Program-made: the position numbers and the translations under genes | Assembly (NCBI GenBank): GCA_965365445.1 | Contig: CBDUBS010000009.1 | Location: 1-38,724, forward strand | DNA length: 38,724 bases | Direction of reading: 5' to 3' | DNA from: CBDUBS01 sp965365445 | GTDB lineage: Bacteria; Bacteroidota; Rhodothermia; Rhodothermales; DASSAV01 | In this document: positions 7,704-14,749 of the stretch, one piece after another | How positions within the stretch are numbered: position 1 is the stretch's first letter | Layout: every line of letters begins with the position of its first letter | The notes under the pieces: model-generated | Told to the model about the DNA's origin: nothing | The model's database searches: none | What the model saw: the letters and a program-made list of their open reading frames with translations, nothing else

Positions 7704-8330
7704 ATGAAAATTAACGTGTCAATCGGGGTTCTCGTCGTCGTTGCGTCTCTGGTCGGCTCCGCAACGGAGGTCCGGGCGCAGATCGGCTTTGCGGGCGGCC
7801 TCAACTACGCTCAGTTTGGCGACATCAACTTTGGAAGCGCCGAGGCCAGCGTAGACAACGCCTCCGGGTACCATGTGGGCATCTTCTTCGATCTCGCCGC
7901 CGGTCCCGTTGCCATTCGGCCCGGACTGTTCTTTCGGAACGTGAAAGATATCTCGTACGAGATCGATGCGGGGTCTTCGGGCGTCAACTACGACCTGAAC
8001 CTGATCGACGTGCCGGTCGATCTGCGGCTTCGGCTGCCGGCGCCCCTGCTTTCTCCGTACCTGCTCGCCGGTCCGGTCGTCACGTTTGCCTCCAGCAGCG
8101 ACGAGGATTTCGGCGACAGCATCGAGAACCTGCTGTTCTCCGGCAACATAGGGGCCGGGCTCGAGCTGCACGTGCCCATACTGGGCGTGACGTTGTTTCC
8201 GGAGGTGCGCTATGCCTTTGGCCTCTCGCCTCTGGTCAAGGAGTTCGAGTTTCTCGGAGCGTCGTTCCAGGCAGAGGACGGCAACCAGCGCATGAACTCG
8301 ATCATGCTTCGCCTGGGTATCGCCCTGTAA
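7704..8330 (+). CDS. Outer-membrane beta-barrel protein (PorT/OMP_b-brl-like)
   Basis: A 208-residue exported protein. The signal peptide spans about residues 1-26 with an A-x-A-type junction (EVRAQIGF), and the body is a series of short alternating amphipathic strands. It contains the GFAGGLNYAQFGD opening, GYHVGIFFDL, IRPGLFFR, LIDVPVDLRLRLP and SPYLLAGPVV segments. These are typical of the 8-stranded outer membrane protein beta-barrel domain (PF13568-type, including PorT) found throughout Bacteroidota. The last strand ends in IMLRLGIAL, close to the usual aromatic/hydrophobic barrel end. The function within this broad family cannot be assigned; such proteins range from structural barrels to porin-like proteins. 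It has its own upstream promoter candidate at 7643 and a strong hairpin at 8383-8410 after its stop, so it is probably a single-gene unit. Confidence 0.85.
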   Translation: MKINVSIGVLVVVASLVGSATEVRAQIGFAGGLNYAQFGDINFGSAEASVDNASGYHVGIFFDLAAGPVAIRPGLFFRNVKDISYEIDAGSSGVNYDLNLIDVPVDLRLRLPAPLLSPYLLAGPVVTFASSSDEDFGDSIENLLFSGNIGAGLELHVPILGVTLFPEVRYAFGLSPLVKEFEFLGASFQAEDGNQRMNSIMLRLGIAL

Positions 8331-8382
8331 CCGGCTGCCGGTCGGACGGAGAAGCTGCGCAGGTTCTGCCGCATGAAACCGG

Positions 8383-8410
8383 AGAGGGGCCCCGATCCCA
8401 GGGCCCCTCT
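8383..8410. terminator. GC-rich hairpin between convergent genes, likely bidirectional terminator
   Basis: Perfect 10-bp inverted repeat: AGAGGGGCCC (8383-8392), 8-base loop, GGGCCCCTCT (8401-8410). It lies between the end of the beta-barrel gene (8330) and the end of the minus-strand sigma factor gene (8454). There is no T-tract on either side, so it may act as a weak or factor-assisted terminator or as an mRNA 3'-end stabiliser. Confidence 0.6.
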
Positions 8411-8453
8411 GTCGTCGGGTTCAAATGGTGTCGAAGGATTCAGGGTTGGATTC

Positions 8454-9140
8454 TCAGGGTACGTCCGTTGCTTTCGGATCTACTTCTTCCGGATCGGACG
8501 TCGTGGTAACGTATTCCTGAAGGCTACCCCGGGCAATCTGGAGCAGCGTGCCGATTTCGTCGACGGCCCGGTTCATGGTGGCGGCCACGTCCGGCAGCGA
8601 CATCTCGAACTCGTCGTGCATCATCAGTACGTGGTACTGATCCGACGGCAGCGCCGTCACGCCTTTTTCCCTCCGAAGCGAGGGCTCGTAATCTACCGGC
8701 ACCTGGCTCGGAATCACGTCTTCCCAGTGCGTCACTTCGTCCGGCTGGTGCCACTCCCAGAACTGCTCGTTTACGGCATCGTTGGCAGGGTTATCCGGCG
8801 TATCGTCCAGGGAAACGACCTTGTCGTAGCGGTATTTTCGCTGGTCCTCGACCATCCGGCTCAGCACCCGGTGCTGTAACCCGAGAAGCCACGAACGCAG
8901 CTTCATTTTGGGCGGGCGGCGACTGCGGTGCTGCCACGCGTGGATCAGGGTTTCGCCGACGACTTCCTCTGGCGTATAGTCGCCTTTACGCAAATCGCCC
9001 TGCGCTGTGTGGTAGTCCAGCCGGCGATGTGCGGCATGCACGAGGGCCTGCGTGAACGGTTCTACCAGCGCTCGAAATTCGTTTTCATCGCCGCTTTCTA
9101 TCACGTCCTGCCACTTCGACGAACTATGTTCGGATGTCAT
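8454..9140 (-). CDS. ECF-like RNA polymerase sigma factor
   Basis: A 228-residue cytoplasmic protein with two sigma-70 family regions. Region 2 spans about residues 21-105 (FRALVEPFTQALVHAAHRRL, then YTPEEVVGETLIHAWQHRSRR, then LRSWLLGLQHRVLSR). Region 4 is a helix-turn-helix at about 163-212 (ALPSDQYHVLMMHDEFEMSL, then PDVAATMNRAVDEIGTLLQIARGSL). The linker between them is longer than in common ECF factors, Trp-rich and acidic (about 110-160), and the region 4 sequence is divergent. ATG at 9140 is supported by a GGAG Shine-Dalgarno six bases upstream; longer in-frame starts run into basic low-quality sequence. No anti-sigma factor gene is adjacent, so control must lie elsewhere or in the protein itself. 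Regulon unknown. Confidence 0.75.
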   Translation of the reverse strand: MTSEHSSSKWQDVIESGDENEFRALVEPFTQALVHAAHRRLDYHTAQGDLRKGDYTPEEVVGETLIHAWQHRSRRPPKMKLRSWLLGLQHRVLSRMVEDQRKYRYDKVVSLDDTPDNPANDAVNEQFWEWHQPDEVTHWEDVIPSQVPVDYEPSLRREKGVTALPSDQYHVLMMHDEFEMSLPDVAATMNRAVDEIGTLLQIARGSLQEYVTTTSDPEEVDPKATDVP

Positions 9141-9383
9141 GATGGTCTCCGTATGGCTTTCTTCGTGGTTTCCCGGGGTTCTACGAGCGCACGGGCGGGC
9201 GGTTCGTACAGGCTCGTTACGTACTGGTAGAATGAGGGCCGGGGTCGAATCCTCCACCCGGGCTTTCTGCGATGCCTTCAGCCGGACCGGAGGGGAAGTG
9301 CGACGAGCACTCGCAACGCCCGGGCAGCCGCCGGCGGAGCGGCTTCTCTCCCGTTCGCCTTTCTTCACCGGCCGATATGTTCG

Positions 9384-9391
9384 TACCTTTG
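9384..9391 (+). promoter_or_regulatory. Candidate -7 promoter box (TACCTTTG) for pdxB
   Basis: TACCTTTG is an exact match to TAnnTTTG and sits 40 bases before the pdxB start, the expected distance for a short leader. A T-rich stretch (TTTC) lies about 20 bases further upstream where a -33 element would be expected. Confidence 0.45.
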
Positions 9392-9431
9392 TCGCCATGA
9401 TTTTTGCGGCCATCATGCCTGCGGAGTATCC

Positions 9432-10610
9432 ATGCGTATCGTAGCAGACGAAAACATACCCTTCGTTCAGGAAGCGTTCGGCAGCCTAGGCGCCGTCCAT
9501 TTGATGAGCGGTCGTTCCATATCCCCGGAAATCCTTCGGGACGCCGAGGTTCTTCTGGTTAGAAGCGTCACGCGGGTGGATTCGTCTCTGCTCGAAGGGT
9601 CGGCCGTTCGGTTCGTTGGCTCGGCCACCATCGGCACGGATCATGTGGATGCGGCGTACCTGCGAGACCGTGGAATTCCGTTTGCTCATGCTCCGGGCAG
9701 CAATGCGGAGTCGGTCGTCGAATACGTGATCGCCGCGCTCCTGCATCTGGCGGTTTCCCGGAACCAGCCGCTTCGCGGCAAAACGGTTGGCATCGTCGGT
9801 TGTGGAAACATCGGCGGCCGTCTCGCCGAACGCTTGCCGGCCCTCGGGCTAACGGTGCTGAAAAACGATCCCCCCTTGCAGCATCTCAGGGAGCGAGAAG
9901 GGAAGCCGCGCGATTATATCGGGTTGGACGACCTGCTCGAAGCTTCGGATATCGTAACGCTGCACGTCCCGCTTACGGCGTCAGGCCCGTACCCCACCCG
10001 CCGCTTGATGGACGACGAACGGCTCGGAAGGATGCGGTCCGGGGCCTGGCTGCTGAACTCGTGCCGGGGAGCGGTCGTATCCGGCGCCGCGCTTTCCCGG
10101 CAGATCGCCGGGCGCCGGACTGGAGCGGTCGTACTGGACGTTTGGGAAGGGGAGCCCGAACCCGATCCGCTTCTGGTGGAGCGGGTGGACCTCGGAACGC
10201 CCCACATAGCAGGTTACTCCTACGACGGCAAAGTACAGGGTACCGTCATGCTGTACGATGCGCTTACGGACTACCTGCGCATGCCACGGCAGTGGAATGC
10301 GGAAGAAATACTGCGGCCGGGCGCCGGGGACCACCCCCGGCTTGCGGCCCCGGATGATGCCGCCGGCGATGAAACGACCTGGCTGGCCGCTCTGGTCCGG
10401 CAGATGTACCCCATCTCGGAGGACGATCGTCGGTTCCGGGGATACCTGGAGGTACCGGCCGAGCGAAGAAGCGCCTTCTTCAACGAGCTGCGCAAAACCT
10501 ATCCGCGCCGCCGGGCTTTTTCGCGCCACCGGCTCCCGGCCAGCGAGACGCCGGAGCCGTATCGGATCGCCGTGCAGGAGGGGCTGCGCGTCGAGTTGAC
10601 GGATGGTTGA
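9432..10610 (+). CDS. pdxB: 4-phosphoerythronate dehydrogenase PdxB
   Basis: A 392-residue D-isomer-specific 2-hydroxyacid dehydrogenase of the PdxB type, which oxidises 4-phosphoerythronate in the DXP-dependent pyridoxal phosphate route. The start MRIVADENIPFVQEAF and the SVTRVDSSLL and SATIGTDHVD blocks are characteristic of PdxB. The NAD-binding loop is GIVGCGNIGGR at 120-130. The catalytic set is R212 (NSCRG), E241 (WEGEPEPDPLL) and H258 (TPHIAGYSYDGK, also PdxB-specific). The C-terminal dimerisation domain (about 300-392) is present. A TAnnTTTG box lies just upstream. It converges on era, with only 10 bases between their stops, and pdxJ, which acts later in the same pathway, lies on the far side of era. 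Confidence 0.95.
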   Translation: MRIVADENIPFVQEAFGSLGAVHLMSGRSISPEILRDAEVLLVRSVTRVDSSLLEGSAVRFVGSATIGTDHVDAAYLRDRGIPFAHAPGSNAESVVEYVIAALLHLAVSRNQPLRGKTVGIVGCGNIGGRLAERLPALGLTVLKNDPPLQHLREREGKPRDYIGLDDLLEASDIVTLHVPLTASGPYPTRRLMDDERLGRMRSGAWLLNSCRGAVVSGAALSRQIAGRRTGAVVLDVWEGEPEPDPLLVERVDLGTPHIAGYSYDGKVQGTVMLYDALTDYLRMPRQWNAEEILRPGAGDHPRLAAPDDAAGDETTWLAALVRQMYPISEDDRRFRGYLEVPAERRSAFFNELRKTYPRRRAFSRHRLPASETPEPYRIAVQEGLRVELTDG

Positions 10611-10620
10611 GCCGGCGGCT

Positions 10621-11568
10621 TCAGGATGTGTATCCGTACGATCGGAGGAATCCGGGCCGGTTGCGCCAGTCGTCCCTTACCTTTACGTGGAGTTGAAGGT
10701 ATACGGCGCCCCCGAGGAACCGCTCGATGTCCTGACGGGCCGAGGTGCCGATTTTTTTCAGGGCGGCGCCCTTCTTTCCGATCAGGATGCCTTTCTGTGA
10801 ATCCCGCTCCACCACGATCTCCGCGTCGATGAAATCCTTTCCGTCCGGGCGTTCCTCATACGCGACGATGTTCACCTGCGTCGAGTAGGGGATTTCCTGC
10901 CGGTACTGCTCGAATATCTTTTCCCGGATGATCTCGGCGACGAAGAACCGCTCCGGGTGTTCGCTCACCACATCTTTCGGGTAAAACGGCGGCCCGAGTG
11001 GCAGGCGTTGCAGACCGGCGTCCCGGACGACGTCCAGGTTGTAGCCGGTCGCCGCCGATATGGGAATCACCTCTTCGAAGTGGCGCAGGCTCACGTACGA
11101 TTCGACCAGGGGCAACGCTTTTTCCGCCGGAATGAGATCCATTTTGTTGACGAGCAGCATCGCCGGGCGGCCCTGGATGTGCTCCAGGCTGAACGGATCG
11201 GGGTCTTCGCGGGTGGCGTCAACCATGAACAGCAGCAAGTCGGCTTCATCGATGGCCGTCTGCGCGGAAGCCATCATGGCTTCCTGCAGCCGGTACCGGG
11301 GTTTGATGAGGCCTGGCGTATCGAGGAAGATGATCTGGTGCCGCTCCCCCGACAGGATACCCAGGATGCGGTGGCGGGTCGTCTGGGGCCGCCGCGTCAC
11401 GATGGACAGCTTGCGGCCCACCAGGCTGTTCATCAGCGTGCTTTTCCCGACGTTCGGCCTGCCGACGAGCGCTACGTACCCGCTCCGATGATCTTCCGGT
11501 ACTTCCTCGAAAACGAACTGATTGGTATCCACGGTAACCTCGGCTGATAGGCGTACAAAAGGCGTCAT
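10621..11568 (-). CDS. era: GTPase Era, ribosome assembly factor
   Basis: A 315-residue GTPase that binds the 3' end of 16S rRNA during 30S assembly. The motifs are complete: G1 GRPNVGKS (36-43), the switch I TTRHRILGI segment, G3 DTPG (83-86), G4 NKMD (141-144) and G5 SAATG. The C-terminal KH domain has the RNA-binding GILIGKKGAALKKIG loop. It ends with the conserved VKVRDDWRNR block. The first 28 or so residues extend beyond the usual Era start. The ATG at 11568 overlaps the pdxJ stop by four bases (ATGA), which supports this start by translational coupling. Era and pdxJ therefore form one transcriptional unit. Identification is secure. Confidence 0.96.
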   Translation of the reverse strand: MTPFVRLSAEVTVDTNQFVFEEVPEDHRSGYVALVGRPNVGKSTLMNSLVGRKLSIVTRRPQTTRHRILGILSGERHQIIFLDTPGLIKPRYRLQEAMMASAQTAIDEADLLLFMVDATREDPDPFSLEHIQGRPAMLLVNKMDLIPAEKALPLVESYVSLRHFEEVIPISAATGYNLDVVRDAGLQRLPLGPPFYPKDVVSEHPERFFVAEIIREKIFEQYRQEIPYSTQVNIVAYEERPDGKDFIDAEIVVERDSQKGILIGKKGAALKKIGTSARQDIERFLGGAVYLQLHVKVRDDWRNRPGFLRSYGYTS

Positions 11569-12290
11569 GCACCGCGCACGAGGGCGGCCATTTCCTTCAC
11601 GGCGCGGTCCATCCCCACGAGCACGGCCCGGGCGATCACGGCGAAGCCGATGGAAACCTCATGCACGTGCGGCACATGCGCCCGAAAAACGGGATAGTTC
11701 TGATAATCGAGCCCGTGGCCCGCATGTATTTGCAGCCCGAGGGCATAGGCATGCTCGGCAGCTTCCGCCGTCCTGAGGGCTTCGTGCATCCGGCGCTCGC
11801 GGGTGTCGGCGGTCGCGAAGGAGCCCGTATGAAACTCGACGCAATTGGCGCCCACGTCATGCGCCGCCTCTACCTGGGCAGGGTCGGGTTCGATGAAAAG
11901 GGCTACTTCGCCGATGCCTGCCTCGTACAGCCGTGGAACGACGTCGAGCAGACGCTCCCGGGAGCGCTCTACGTCGAGCCCCCCTTCGGTAGTCACCTCC
12001 TCCCGGCTCTCCGGCACCAGGGTGGCCAGGTCGGGTTTTACCTCGCAACAGATCCGGACGATCTCTTCCGCCAGGGAAAGCTCGAAATCGAGCTTGGTAC
12101 GAACCGTTTCTTTCAGCAGGTATACATCCCTGTCGGTGATGTGTCGCCGGTCCTCGCGCAAGTGAAACACGATGCCGTCCGCGCCGGCGGTTTCGCACAA
12201 CACGGCGGCATGAACGGGGTCGGGAAACGTTTCCCGTCGCGCGTTCCGCAGTGTTGCCACGTGGTCGATATTGATGAGCAGGTTGGTCAC
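11565..12290 (-). CDS. pdxJ: Pyridoxine 5'-phosphate synthase PdxJ
   Basis: A 241-residue TIM-barrel enzyme that condenses 1-deoxyxylulose 5-phosphate with 3-amino-2-oxopropyl phosphate to give pyridoxine 5'-phosphate. Family signatures are clear: the N-terminal NIDHVATLRNAR (H10-type catalytic His and the substrate-binding Asn-Arg), GADGIVFHLREDRRHITDRD, TLVPESREEVTTEGGLDV, ANCVEFHTGSFA and IHAGHGLDYQN. Length is standard. The stop overlaps the era start in an ATGA junction, so era follows in the same operon. Together with pdxB nearby, this shows that the organism makes B6 by the DXP-dependent route and not by PdxST. No promoter box was found in the 346-base region upstream. Confidence 0.96.
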   Translation of the reverse strand: MTNLLINIDHVATLRNARRETFPDPVHAAVLCETAGADGIVFHLREDRRHITDRDVYLLKETVRTKLDFELSLAEEIVRICCEVKPDLATLVPESREEVTTEGGLDVERSRERLLDVVPRLYEAGIGEVALFIEPDPAQVEAAHDVGANCVEFHTGSFATADTRERRMHEALRTAEAAEHAYALGLQIHAGHGLDYQNYPVFRAHVPHVHEVSIGFAVIARAVLVGMDRAVKEMAALVRGA

Positions 12291-12382
12291 GGTAAGTGCT
12301 TTCCGGTATTACGAAAACTCGTTGAAGCCGGCAACTCCGTAATCGGATCAGGGTCTGCCTTATCGATATTGCCCCCGTCCGC

Positions 12383-12628
12383 TTACCCCTGCGGTCCCTG
12401 CCGGTAAAACGGGGCTCGCTTGCCGCCGGAAAAAAACAATGTAGCGTAAACCGAATCGAGATGCGTTTTGTTTGCGCCGAAGTCGGCCGCGGATTGTGCG
12501 ATCTCCATGCATTCAGCGGCGCGGTTGCATTTGGAAAGGGTGACCAGTATTTTCGCGACGATATGCAGCCTGTACCGGCATTTCCTGAACCCGGCACGAA
12601 ACGTAACCGTACATAATTCCTGGAGCAA
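12383..12628 (-). CDS. Possible small Cys-containing hypothetical protein (81 aa), otherwise a gap
   Basis: The stretch 12291-12636 has no convincing gene. The best candidate is this 81-codon frame on the pdxJ strand, ending 92 bases before pdxJ. It encodes a basic protein with four cysteines in its first half and the segment AAECMEIAQSAADFGANKTH. Third-position GC is weaker than in neighbouring genes, there is no clear Shine-Dalgarno and I know no matching family, so it may be chance. If not coding, the region is simply the leader of pdxJ plus the promoter of the divergent pseudopilin-like gene. Confidence 0.2.
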   Translation of the reverse strand: MLQELCTVTFRAGFRKCRYRLHIVAKILVTLSKCNRAAECMEIAQSAADFGANKTHLDSVYATLFFSGGKRAPFYRQGPQG

Positions 12629-12636
12629 GACACGTT

Positions 12637-13098
12637 ATGGCTTCTTCTAGCCGCCCCCTGAGGATCGGTATACAGATTCTCCTGGCCATCGTCATCGTTG
12701 GGCTTTCGTACTGGCTGTACTTATCCATTACCGAGCCGTATGAAGCCGTCGAGGAACAACAGCGCATCACCAGCCTCACCCGCGACCGCATGGGCGACCT
12801 GCGCACGGCGCTCGTACGCTTCGAAACCGTCAACGGTCGGTACCCGAGCAGCCTCGATTCGCTGATTGCCTTCGTGAGAATGGATTCCGTCCTCTCCGCC
12901 AATCCCGACAGCGTGTTCGGTCCGGGTTTCGTGCCCGATTCCCTCCCGTACTCTCCCCGTACCGGAGACCGCTTCGAGTATGCCGTCAACGATACCAGCC
13001 GGGTCAAGAGCTATCTGATCAAAGATCCCAACTCCGATGACCGTATCGGTACCATCGAGGGCGAAGTGACGATGCTCAATGCGGCGAGCTGGGAGTAA
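12637..13098 (+). CDS. Membrane-anchored pseudopilin-like protein
   Basis: A 153-residue protein with one N-terminal membrane helix (about 9-30) and an extracytoplasmic tail. The segment RMGDLRTALVRFETVNGRYPSSLDSLIAF (about 49-77) matches the helix and loop of type II secretion pseudopilins of the GspG kind (ALxxFxxxNGRYPxxLxxL). The rest is a small domain ending in a Gly/Asp-rich tail. It lacks a type IV prepilin leader (no G-F-T-L-I-E junction before the helix), so it is not expected to be processed by a prepilin peptidase or built into a normal pilus. A PilM-like gene follows after a 17-bp hairpin; no other secretion or pilus gene is nearby. Role unknown; possibly an accessory part of a minimal pilus-like complex. 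Confidence 0.6.
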   Translation: MASSSRPLRIGIQILLAIVIVGLSYWLYLSITEPYEAVEEQQRITSLTRDRMGDLRTALVRFETVNGRYPSSLDSLIAFVRMDSVLSANPDSVFGPGFVPDSLPYSPRTGDRFEYAVNDTSRVKSYLIKDPNSDDRIGTIEGEVTMLNAASWE

Positions 13099-13118
13099 TC
13101 GCTCCTTCACGAATTTTT

Positions 13119-13160
13119 CTGCTTCGTACCCGGCGCTGCCTCACGCCGGGTACGAAGCAG
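13119..13160. repeat. Perfect 17-bp inverted repeat hairpin between pseudopilin-like and PilM-like genes
   Basis: Left arm CTGCTTCGTACCCGGCG (13119-13135), 8-base loop, right arm CGCCGGGTACGAAGCAG (13144-13160), no mismatch. T5 lies before the left arm and no T-run follows the right arm, so it is not a canonical rho-independent terminator on the plus strand. It could end or process the first transcript, stabilise it, or be a binding site. Confidence 0.85.
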
Positions 13161-13224
13161 GCATCCCGCCAATGTGTACGGTCCCTTCCGTTCCGAGGAT
13201 AGTCGGGATTTATCGCCCTCCAGC

Positions 13225-14136
13225 ATGGATGCGCAAATCAGGACCGGCATTGATATTTGCGACTCCGTACTCCGGTACGCGGAAGTAGAACAGTACGGCT
13301 CCCGTTTCCGCCTGCTTCGGTTGGGTAGTTGCTATTTCGAGTTCGATGTGTCCCGGGAGGTATTTTCGTCGGACGCGCCTACCTACCTCAAAACCATCGG
13401 AGAAGCGGTGCACGACGTGTTCGCCGGCTCGAACGCTTCGAGCATGCACGTGGCCGTTCATCCTCCGGATTGCCTGTCGTTTTTCTCTCCGGTTGCGCCC
13501 TCCGATCCGCCGTTCCTTCGGGAGGAGCGTTTGCGCAGGGAAGCTTTGTTGCTGTCCGATGGGTCCGCATCGGTCCGCCTGGTATCGCAGCGCCTGCTGG
13601 AGGACCGATCGTCCGATGGGGAGATCTTCGAATGGCATCATGGGCTGGCCGTCGATGAGCGCGTATACGAGCGCCTGGACCGCATTTTTGAGGCTTTGCC
13701 CGGCCACGGATATTCCGTTCACTTGAGCACGCAGGCCGCTGCCCTCGTAGCGGGACGCCTCCTGAATCGACAGGATCCCGTAGGAGCCTTCCCGCTCGCG
13801 ATGGCCGTCGGAGGGTACACCGGCCACGTAGAGTACACGTTGCTGCGCCGGGGCCAGTGGTTCTACAGCCACCACGTTCCGGCCCGGTCCTCCGACGACG
13901 CGGTGTTTTTCTCGGTTGCGCTCCTGCAGCGCCTCGGCTACCGGCCCGCTGACGTGGGCCGGGTGTACGTCTACGGAAACGTGCTCAACCTGGCCGAGTC
14001 GCCCCTGATGCGAATGCTGTATCCCACCGCGCCGGAGGTGCTCAACCCGACCCAGGTAGTCGCGCTCGACCCGGCCAGCCTGGCCGCCACCTTCGATTCC
14101 GAAGCCTATGTCCCCTGCATCGGGGTGGCGCTTTGA
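13225..14136 (+). CDS. PilM/GspL-like actin-fold protein
   Basis: A 303-residue soluble protein with features of the actin-like ATPase fold of PilM and the cytoplasmic part of GspL/EpsL. It has an N-terminal strand-turn MDAQIRTGIDICDSVLRYAEVE (nucleotide-binding hairpin region), a middle strand set with VHLSTQAAALVAGRLLNRQ, a phosphate-2-like glycine turn AMAVGGYTGHVEYTLLRRGQ, and VFFSVALLQRLGYRP. The glycine-rich loops are degenerate, so ATP binding is uncertain. PilM normally sits under the inner membrane and links PilN/PilO to the pilus motor. Here only a pseudopilin-like gene accompanies it. ATG at 13225 was chosen because the conserved strand starts there. rsmD follows 53 bases later. 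The fold assignment is moderate; the role is unknown. Confidence 0.55.
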   Translation: MDAQIRTGIDICDSVLRYAEVEQYGSRFRLLRLGSCYFEFDVSREVFSSDAPTYLKTIGEAVHDVFAGSNASSMHVAVHPPDCLSFFSPVAPSDPPFLREERLRREALLLSDGSASVRLVSQRLLEDRSSDGEIFEWHHGLAVDERVYERLDRIFEALPGHGYSVHLSTQAAALVAGRLLNRQDPVGAFPLAMAVGGYTGHVEYTLLRRGQWFYSHHVPARSSDDAVFFSVALLQRLGYRPADVGRVYVYGNVLNLAESPLMRMLYPTAPEVLNPTQVVALDPASLAATFDSEAYVPCIGVAL

Positions 14137-14189
14137 ACCGCAGCGGACCGCGCGGGTAACAGCCTGAGTAAAGAATAACCGGAGTCCTT

Positions 14190-14735
14190 ATGCGGATCAT
14201 CGCCGGAGAGTACCGGAGAAAACCCCTCGTAGCGCCCAGAGGAAACCTGACGCGGCCCAGTACCGACCGCACGCGGGAATCTCTTTTCAGTCTGGTCGAA
14301 AGCCGGATGGATCTGGAAGACGCCGACGTGCTGGACCTTTTTGCCGGGACGGGCGCCCTGGGCCTCGAAGCGGCCAGCCGGGGCGCCGCCGCGATTACCT
14401 TCGTGGAGCAACAGGCCGAGGTGCTCAAATTCACCCGGAAGAACGCCGAGTCGCTCGGGGCGGCCGGCTGCACGTTCCTCCGGGCGGATGCGGTAGCGTT
14501 TATCGAACGGTACCGGGGTCCCGCCTTCGACCTCATCCTGGCCGACCCCCCGTATGAACTGCCTGCCCTCACCAGGCTTCCCGAACTGGCGCTCCGGCAC
14601 GTCCATGCAGACGGATTGTTCGTGCTGGAGCACGACGCCCGCCATTCGTTCAGGGATCATCCCTTGCTCGATACGTCCCGGCCGTACGGACGCACCATCG
14701 TATCGGTGTTTCGGCCGGGGGATCCTCCGGTCTGA
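14190..14735 (+). CDS. rsmD: 16S rRNA (guanine-966-N2)-methyltransferase RsmD
   Basis: A 181-residue Rossmann-fold SAM methyltransferase that modifies G966 of 16S rRNA in the 30S head. Visible signatures are MRIIAGEYRRKPL at the start, RPSTDRTRESLFS (25-34), the SAM loop DLFAGTGALGLEA (49-61), the acidic strand FVEQ (71-74), and the catalytic ADPPYELP (D119-P-P-Y122) typical of N-directed methylation. Length is standard. It lies 14 bases before coaD, the partner it accompanies in many bacterial genomes, so the two are probably co-transcribed. Confidence 0.95.
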   Translation: MRIIAGEYRRKPLVAPRGNLTRPSTDRTRESLFSLVESRMDLEDADVLDLFAGTGALGLEAASRGAAAITFVEQQAEVLKFTRKNAESLGAAGCTFLRADAVAFIERYRGPAFDLILADPPYELPALTRLPELALRHVHADGLFVLEHDARHSFRDHPLLDTSRPYGRTIVSVFRPGDPPV

Positions 14736-14749
14736 ATCCGTCGCTCCGT

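Noticed and set aside
9235..9257. A GGTCGAATCC element resembling a tRNA T-arm
   Set aside because: It lacks the TTC of a real T-loop, and no anticodon arm or matching acceptor stem lies upstream.
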